DNA from: JAIPEI01 sp041685835
GTDB taxonomy: Bacteria > Desulfobacterota > DSM-4660 > Desulfatiglandales > HGW-15
Length of the DNA stretch: 10,727 nucleotides
Assembly: GCA_041685835.1 (NCBI GenBank)
Contig: JAWLEX010000105.1
Coordinates: 1 to 10,727, forward strand
Reading direction: 5' to 3'
In this document: positions 5,900 through 10,727 of the stretch, piece by piece
Position numbering within the stretch: the stretch's first letter is position 1
Layout: each line of letters begins with the position of its first letter
Notes under the pieces: model-generated
What the model saw: the letters and a program-made list of their open reading frames with translations, nothing else
Told to the model about the DNA's origin: nothing
Databases searched by the model: none
Program-made: the position numbers and the translations under genes

Positions 5900-5928
5900 T
5901 TGACTGGCGCAGTTCAAAGAAGTAAGGT
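5900..5928 (+). promoter_or_regulatory. Candidate promoter for the rnj-ftsK-lolA operon
   Basis: TTGACT (5900-5905), a 17-nt spacer and TAAGGT (5923-5928) form a promoter with a good -35 and a weak -10. Transcription would start near 5935, about 75 nt before the rnj ATG. The spacer carries the left arm of an 8-bp inverted repeat, so a protein bound there could control access. Confidence 0.4.
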
Positions 5929-5960
5929 TCCGTAAATTCAGGAAAATGCCAGTTTGAACT
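5911..5960. repeat. 8-bp inverted repeat AGTTCAAA / TTTGAACT around the rnj promoter
   Basis: AGTTCAAA (5911-5918) and TTTGAACT (5953-5960) are perfect inverted copies with equivalent ends 42 bp apart, close to four turns of B-DNA. The left arm is inside the predicted promoter spacer and the right arm beyond the predicted start site. This fits a DNA-level operator better than an RNA hairpin, if the promoter call is right. Confidence 0.5.
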
Positions 5961-5982
5961 CGGGCGGGCTCTCCCGAACGGG
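5960..5982 (+). promoter_or_regulatory. Short GC-rich hairpin(s) in the rnj leader
   Basis: TCGGG (5960-5964) can pair with CCCGA (5973-5977). Alternatively CGGG (5965-5968) pairs with CCCG (5973-5976), or CCCG (5973-5976) with CGGG (5979-5982). The three pairings exclude each other and lie 15-37 nt upstream of the ribosome binding site. Function is unknown, and short GC-rich stems are common by chance here. Confidence 0.25.
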
Positions 5983-6008
5983 GATGGCCGCCGACTGGAG
6001 GCAAATAC

Positions 6009-7658
6009 ATGCTCAAGGTGATTCCCCTGGGAGGGCTCGGCGAAATCGGCCTTAACATGATGGCCCTGGAATCCGAGGACTCCGTCCTGGTGATCGACGC
6101 CGGACTCATGTTTCCCGAGGAATACATGCTGGGTGTGGATGTGGTGATCCCGGAGTTCGGGTATCTTCGAGAAAACCGCGAACGGCTTCAGGCCGTCGTC
6201 CTGACCCACGGCCACGAAGATCACATCGGGGCCATGCCTTTCCTGCTCCGGGAATTCGCCGTTCCGGTTTTCGGCACTACTTTCACCATCGCCCTTCTCC
6301 GCGAGAAACTGCGTGAACACCAGCTTTCGGAACCACCGGATTTACGAACCATCCTTCCCGGCGAGACCGCCGAGTTCGGCCCTTTTCTCGTGGAATTCAT
6401 CCGGGTGGACCACAGCATCGTGGACGGTGTCGGGTTGGCCGTTCACACCCCCGAGGGCATTCTCGTCCATTCCGGAGACTTCAAGGTGGATCACACTCCT
6501 GTGGACGGGATCGTGACCGACCTGCCGCGCTTCGCCCATTTCGGAAGCCTGGGCGTCCTCGCTCTGCTCTCCGATTCCACCAACGCGGAGAAGGAAGGAT
6601 TCACTCCGAGCGAGCGGGACGTGCGCCGGACCCTGGGGGAGCTTTTCCGTTCAGCACCCGGGAGAATCATTACCGCGGTGTTCGCCTCCAACATCTCTCG
6701 GATTCAGCAGGTGGCGGAACTGGCTCTGCAGGGGGGGCGAAAACTGCATTTCAGTGGCAAGAGCATGCGATCAAACGTGCGCATCGCCAGAGAGTTGGGG
6801 CTCATGCGGATCCCGGACGACGAACTGCTCGAGGAACGCCGGCTCGTGCAGCTCCCGGACAAGGAAATCGCCATTATCACCACCGGGAGCCAGGGAGAAC
6901 CCATGTCCTCTCTGACGCGTATGGCCCAGAACCGGCACAAACACATAAAGATCAGGCCGGGGGATACTGTAATTCTCTCTTCCCGGTTCATTCCCGGAAA
7001 CGAAAAGGCTATTACGGCCACCATCAACAGCCTGTATCGCATGGGCGCCGAGGTCGTCTACGAAAAGGTGTCTGATATTCATACTTCAGGACATGCTTAC
7101 CGCGAAGAACTCAAACTGATGATAAACCTTGTCCGGCCCAGGTATTTCATTCCCATTCACGGGGAATATCGGCACCTGTTCAAGCATGCCGCACTTGCCG
7201 AAGAGGTGGGCATACCCCGGGAACGCATTCTCCTTGCGGAAAACGGAGATACCGTTCACTTTGAAAACGGTCGAGCCTTCCTTGGAGAGCGAATTCCCAC
7301 GGGCCGGGTTCTCGTGGACGGCAAGGGAGTGGGCGACGTGGGCGAAGTGGTCCTCAGGGACCGGCGGCGGCTGTCCGGGGACGGCATGGTCATCGCGCTC
7401 ATGGCCGTTGACGAGCAGACCGGGGATTTGGTGTATGGACCGGACATAGTCTCGAGGGGATTCATCTTTGAAGACCGGGATACCGCCATTCTCGAAGACG
7501 CCAAGTGCATCGTTCTGGAAGTCCTGGACGAGATCGAACGTCCCGCGCGAACAGATTGGACCGATATAGCTCCTGACATCAAAAAGGAATTGAAACGGTT
7601 TTTCTTCAGCGTCCTGGGGCGAAGCCCCCTTATCCTGACAATCATAATTCCGGTCTGA
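6009..7658 (+). CDS. rnj: Ribonuclease J (metallo-beta-lactamase / beta-CASP exo- and endoribonuclease)
   Basis: RNase J degrades and matures RNA in the cytoplasm, acting as a 5'-3' exonuclease and as an endonuclease. This 549-residue protein has the family's length and order: an N-terminal beta-lactamase fold with LTHGHEDHIGA (zinc ligands His67, His69, Asp71, His72), VDHSIVD (His135) and HSGDFK (Asp157); a beta-CASP domain with SDSTNAEKEG (188-197), FASNISRIQQ (225-234) and TTGSQGEP (291-298); the SGHAYREELKLMINLVRPRYFIPIHGEYRH segment (360-389, His384); and a C-terminal domain (about 440-549). ATG 6009 has GGAGG (5997-6001) 7 nt upstream. All catalytic motifs look intact. Proteobacteria of the E. 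coli type lack this enzyme, so its presence fits a deltaproteobacterial or other lineage. ftsK follows after 64 bp on the same strand, so I infer an operon. Confidence 0.96.
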   Translation: MLKVIPLGGLGEIGLNMMALESEDSVLVIDAGLMFPEEYMLGVDVVIPEFGYLRENRERLQAVVLTHGHEDHIGAMPFLLREFAVPVFGTTFTIALLREKLREHQLSEPPDLRTILPGETAEFGPFLVEFIRVDHSIVDGVGLAVHTPEGILVHSGDFKVDHTPVDGIVTDLPRFAHFGSLGVLALLSDSTNAEKEGFTPSERDVRRTLGELFRSAPGRIITAVFASNISRIQQVAELALQGGRKLHFSGKSMRSNVRIARELGLMRIPDDELLEERRLVQLPDKEIAIITTGSQGEPMSSLTRMAQNRHKHIKIRPGDTVILSSRFIPGNEKAITATINSLYRMGAEVVYEKVSDIHTSGHAYREELKLMINLVRPRYFIPIHGEYRHLFKHAALAEEVGIPRERILLAENGDTVHFENGRAFLGERIPTGRVLVDGKGVGDVGEVVLRDRRRLSGDGMVIALMAVDEQTGDLVYGPDIVSRGFIFEDRDTAILEDAKCIVLEVLDEIERPARTDWTDIAPDIKKELKRFFFSVLGRSPLILTIIIPV

Positions 7659-7722
7659 AAACGCCGCAGAACGACGAACCGCCAGCGACGGACTCAACCG
7701 AACCGGACCGTGAGGGAAGCAC

Positions 7723-9909
7723 GTGAGCAGGAAACCAGCGGCCAAGCCATCTCCCATTAGAAAAGAAATCCGAGGGATCCTCTTCCTGCTCGCAGCCGTG
7801 GTTCTGGGCGTGAGCCTCTTCTCCTACCATCCCGGCGATCCCCTCGCATGGGATGCAGGGATGGGAGTCGACAAGACGCGGAACCTATTCGGGCCTATGG
7901 GCGCCCACCTCTCGGGCAGCCTGTTTTTCGCCCTGGGCTTCTCTTCTCTCTGGCTCGTGGCGTTCTTCACGGCTGCTGCGCTGTTTTCATTTCTTGACCG
8001 CCCCATGCCCTCTCCGGCTTTGAACGGGGCCTCCGTATTCTTTCTGCTGATCTCATTTTCAGGCCTTCTCGCCCTCCAGTTCCCGGACTCCGTTTCCTTC
8101 CGTGAAGGTAGTGTCCTATGCGGCGGCATAGTGGGCCTTCACGTGGCCGGCGTAATGAAAGGATACCTCAACGGCTTCGGAGCGAATGTCCTTTTGGGTG
8201 CGATCTTTATCATTGCACTCATGATCACGACGCGCCTGTCCTTTGGTCGCGTGTTTTCCCGGATTTACTCATGGGCCGCGGCCCTGGGCCGCAGGGTGAG
8301 GGAGTGGACGGAAAAGAGAAAGGAGCGAAAACGGAAAAACCGCGTCCGGGTCGCCAAACTGAAAAGTCATGAATCAAAGCCCAAACGCAGGCCCACCATC
8401 GTACCGCCCCCGGAGGAGCCCCGGAAGACCCCCGAGCAGGAGTCCTTCTCCTTCATGAAGATCATGGGAAGCTTCTCCCTTCCTTCCCTGGATCTTCTGG
8501 ACGATCCCCCGGAACAGCCAAAGGGGGATATAGCAAGGGAAAGCCTGGAAATGAACGCCCGGCTCCTGGAAAAGAAACTCTACGACTTCAACGTGGAAGG
8601 AGAAGTAGTGGAGATCCTGCCGGGCCCGGTGATCACCATGTACGAGTTCAAACCGGCGCCCGGCATCAAGATCAGCAAAGTGGCAGGTCTTGCGGACGAC
8701 CTGGCCCTGGTGCTCAGGGCCTCGGGCGTGCGCATCGTAGCCCCCATACCCGGAAAGGCGGCCATAGGCATCGAAATCCCCAACAACAGGCGTGAACCGG
8801 TCTTTCTCAAGGAGATCCTGGCGTCCCCCGCCTTTAAGTCATCTACACACCGAATAACCATCGCCCTGGGCAAGGACATCACCGGGGCACCGATGATCGC
8901 CGACCTCAGCCGCATGCCCCACCTGCTCGTGGCCGGGGCCACGGGAACGGGGAAGAGCGTATGCCTAAACGCCATAATCAACAGCCTGCTGTTCAAGGCC
9001 TCGCCCGACATGGTCCGGTTCGTCATGATCGACCCCAAGCGTATCGAACTTTCCATTTACCAGGATATCCCCCACCTGCTCCACCCCGTGGTCACCCAGC
9101 CCGGAGAGGCCACCAAGGCCCTGCGCTGGGCGGTAGAGGAGATGGAGTACCGGTACGGCCTGCTCTCGGACCGCGGTGTGCGCGACATAGAAGCTTACAA
9201 CCGAAAAGTCATGAAGGAAAAGCAGACGCCTGGAGAATCCGAGAGTAGCCCCGTCAGGCCTCTTCCTTACATCGTCATCGTGATAGACGAACTGGCCGAT
9301 CTGATGATGGTGTCTTCCAAGGATGTGGAGGACGCCATCCTGCGTCTTTCCCAGATGGCCCGGGCCGCGGGCATTCACCTGATAATCGCCACCCAGCGCC
9401 CCTCTGTGGACGTGCTCACGGGTATCATCAAGGCCAATCTGCCCACGCGCATCTCTTTTCAGGTCTCATCCAAAGTGGACTCCCGCACAATTCTGGACGC
9501 CATTGGAGCAGAACACCTCTTAGGCGAAGGCGACATGCTGTACATGCCGCCGGGAGTCAGCCGCCTGACCCGGATTCACGGGGCCTTCATTTCGGAAACC
9601 GAAGTGAAACGAGTAACCGATTTTCTCAAAGAACAGATGAAGCCCGAATACGATCCCGCTATACTGGAGAAGGTGGCCCGGTCCGATGAACCCGGCGAAG
9701 AGGAACTGGAACTGGACGAGAAGTACGAAGAGGCCGTGGAAATGGTGATTAAGAGCGGCCAGGCATCCATTTCAGGGCTTCAGAGAAAGCTCCGCGTGGG
9801 ATACAACCGGGCCGCTCGCATGATCGAGGCCATGGAGAGGCAGGGCGTGATCGGCCCGTCCGACGGCGTGCGGCCTCGAGAAGTCTACGGCCGAAGGGAG
9901 GAGTCATGA
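7723..9909 (+). CDS. ftsK: DNA translocase FtsK/SpoIIIE family
   Basis: FtsK sits at the division septum and pumps chromosomal DNA so that sister chromosomes clear the closing septum, and it activates XerCD at dif in many bacteria. This 728-residue form has an N-terminal membrane domain with four hydrophobic segments visible (about 18-34, 64-90, 102-120, 150-170) and a possible fifth near 130-146; a short basic then Pro-rich linker (about 188-262), much shorter than in E. coli; an alpha/beta motor (about 270-640) with Walker A GATGTGKS (405-412), Walker B IVIVIDELADLMM (517-529) and TQRPS (557-561); and a C-terminal gamma winged-helix domain (about 663-726: YEEAVEMVIKSGQASISGLQRKLRVGYNRAARMIE) that reads oriented DNA motifs. 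Translation starts at GTG 7723 with GAGG (7712-7715) 7 nt upstream. It overlaps lolA by 4 bp. Confidence 0.97.
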   Translation: MSRKPAAKPSPIRKEIRGILFLLAAVVLGVSLFSYHPGDPLAWDAGMGVDKTRNLFGPMGAHLSGSLFFALGFSSLWLVAFFTAAALFSFLDRPMPSPALNGASVFFLLISFSGLLALQFPDSVSFREGSVLCGGIVGLHVAGVMKGYLNGFGANVLLGAIFIIALMITTRLSFGRVFSRIYSWAAALGRRVREWTEKRKERKRKNRVRVAKLKSHESKPKRRPTIVPPPEEPRKTPEQESFSFMKIMGSFSLPSLDLLDDPPEQPKGDIARESLEMNARLLEKKLYDFNVEGEVVEILPGPVITMYEFKPAPGIKISKVAGLADDLALVLRASGVRIVAPIPGKAAIGIEIPNNRREPVFLKEILASPAFKSSTHRITIALGKDITGAPMIADLSRMPHLLVAGATGTGKSVCLNAIINSLLFKASPDMVRFVMIDPKRIELSIYQDIPHLLHPVVTQPGEATKALRWAVEEMEYRYGLLSDRGVRDIEAYNRKVMKEKQTPGESESSPVRPLPYIVIVIDELADLMMVSSKDVEDAILRLSQMARAAGIHLIIATQRPSVDVLTGIIKANLPTRISFQVSSKVDSRTILDAIGAEHLLGEGDMLYMPPGVSRLTRIHGAFISETEVKRVTDFLKEQMKPEYDPAILEKVARSDEPGEEELELDEKYEEAVEMVIKSGQASISGLQRKLRVGYNRAARMIEAMERQGVIGPSDGVRPREVYGRREES

Positions 9910-10607
9910 ATAGAGAAACAGGCAGGGCGTCTGCCTCACTTAAGATACTGATGGTCCTGGCGGCCTTTTTTTACCTTGGACCGGCCGCTGCCCCGGCGGG
10001 CGACGATCCCTGGCAGGGGGTCGTGGATTGCCTTCGCACTGAGTTGGGTGACCTGAAAGGCCTCAGCGTACCATACGAACGTCTCATCTTCACCTCTTCC
10101 ACGATGCTCCTTGGAGGCGGTGAAGGAGAAGACCTGGCCAGGGGCCGCATGCATTTCAAGCCGCCCCACTTCCTGAAAATCGTACAGGAGGACCCCCGGG
10201 AAGAGACCGTCGTCGCAGACGGAGAGACCCTATGGTGGTACATTCCCCGGGAAAAGCAAGCTTACCGGTATCATGCCGAAACCATGGGACAGGAACTGAA
10301 GGCCCTGACGGACGTGTTCCGGGGGCTAAGGGATGTGGAAGAGAGCTTCGAGGTGATCTGGGAGGGCCACACCGACAGAGGGGACCGGCGGATCCGCCTG
10401 GTCCCTGACCCTCCTTGGACCCAGACGGACTCAATCGCCCTGGAGGTCACCACGGGCTGCCGCCTCAGGGTCGTGGAGATCCATAACGCGGTGGGAAACA
10501 TTACGCGGTTCGAACTCGATCCCGTGGAGGAACACGAGGCGTTCGAAGAGGATTTCTTTTCGTTCACGGTTCCTGAAGGAGTACGCGTGATCGACGAGAC
10601 CCCTTAA
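9906..10607 (+). CDS. lolA: Outer-membrane lipoprotein carrier protein LolA family
   Basis: LolA is a periplasmic chaperone that accepts lipoproteins from the LolCDE ABC exporter and ferries them to the outer membrane. This 233-residue protein starts with a basic stretch and a hydrophobic signal peptide (about 12-31, ending AAAPAG before DDPW), so it is exported. The mature part has the family's open-barrel pattern: ARGRMHFKPPHFLKIV (78-93), then EETVVADGETLWWYIPREKQAYRY (99-122), and a C-terminal strand series ending FSFTVPEGVRVID. Similarity is by this signature; MucB/RseB-type or other LolA-like proteins share the fold. Its ATG lies inside the ftsK stop region (ATGA overlap), preceded by GGGAGGAG, so it is translationally coupled to ftsK. 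No lolB is visible, which is common outside beta/gamma-proteobacteria. Confidence 0.9.
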   Translation: MNRETGRASASLKILMVLAAFFYLGPAAAPAGDDPWQGVVDCLRTELGDLKGLSVPYERLIFTSSTMLLGGGEGEDLARGRMHFKPPHFLKIVQEDPREETVVADGETLWWYIPREKQAYRYHAETMGQELKALTDVFRGLRDVEESFEVIWEGHTDRGDRRIRLVPDPPWTQTDSIALEVTTGCRLRVVEIHNAVGNITRFELDPVEEHEAFEEDFFSFTVPEGVRVIDETP

Positions 10608-10618
10608 TTCCTCCACCA

Positions 10619-10727
10619 TCAATGTTCCCCCAACACCCCTGCCAGGACGTGGCCCGCGCGCATGAGACTTCTCAGGTTGTCCGCCGGAAGAACGTGGTGG
10701 ATGTAAGGAAGCGCCACTCTCATGCCG
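10619..10727 (-). CDS. Unidentified protein, C-terminal 35 codons only (cut by window edge)
   Basis: The complement is open from the window edge to a TGA at 10619-10621, reading MRVALPYIHHVLPADNLRSL and then MRAGHVLAGVLGEH. Codon use and composition look coding-like, and the stop lies 11 bp from the lolA stop in a tight convergent arrangement typical of real genes. I do not recognise the family. The Met at the edge is probably internal, and no ribosome binding site can be seen. The fragment could also be a chance open frame. Confidence 0.45.
   Translation of the reverse strand, partial: GMRVALPYIHHVLPADNLRSLMRAGHVLAGVLGEH

Noticed and set aside
7086..7757. 223-codon minus-strand open frame opposite rnj
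   Set aside because: Antisense shadow of the conserved RNase J C-terminal region, with no plausible ribosome binding site or motif.

Overview
The window looks like a chromosomal, housekeeping-type segment from a GC-rich bacterium. Protein style suggests Desulfobacterota (former Deltaproteobacteria): a TatA with an Ile-rich membrane helix, RNase J next to FtsK and LolA, a zinc-ribbon gene beside tatA, and ATP-forming-type succinyl-CoA synthetase. This assignment is inferred from sequence style only. I see no phage, insertion sequence, CRISPR array or tRNA/rRNA gene.

Layout. At the left edge the minus strand carries the N-terminus of a probable tRNA nucleotidyltransferase (CCA-adding type), cut by the window. 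A divergent intergenic region with plausible sigma-70 promoters separates it from a 557-residue acidic, coiled-coil protein (457-2130) with no confident family, whose C-terminal beta-rich domain resembles a decayed CheW fold. A 220-bp leader follows that can fold into a three-way-junction-like RNA, then sucC and sucD (2351-4440), the two subunits of succinyl-CoA synthetase. A well-matched promoter flanked by short direct repeats then drives a small six-cysteine protein and tatA (4637-5249). These end at a directional hairpin facing the convergent ssb gene (5315-5755, minus). ssb and rnj (RNase J) are divergent and share a 253-bp intergenic region rich in TTCAAA/TTTGAA half-sites. rnj, ftsK and lolA (6009-10607) read as one plus-strand operon, with ftsK and lolA overlapping by 4 bp. 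The right edge has the C-terminal 35 codons of an unidentified convergent minus-strand gene.

The window therefore mixes core metabolism (succinyl-CoA/succinate interconversion), Tat export, single-stranded DNA protection, RNA processing, chromosome translocation at division and lipoprotein trafficking. The best candidates for something undescribed are non-coding (the sucC leader RNA and the ssb/rnj and tatA-operon control regions), plus the CheW-like coiled-coil protein and the Cys-rich partner of tatA. No new multi-gene system is evident.
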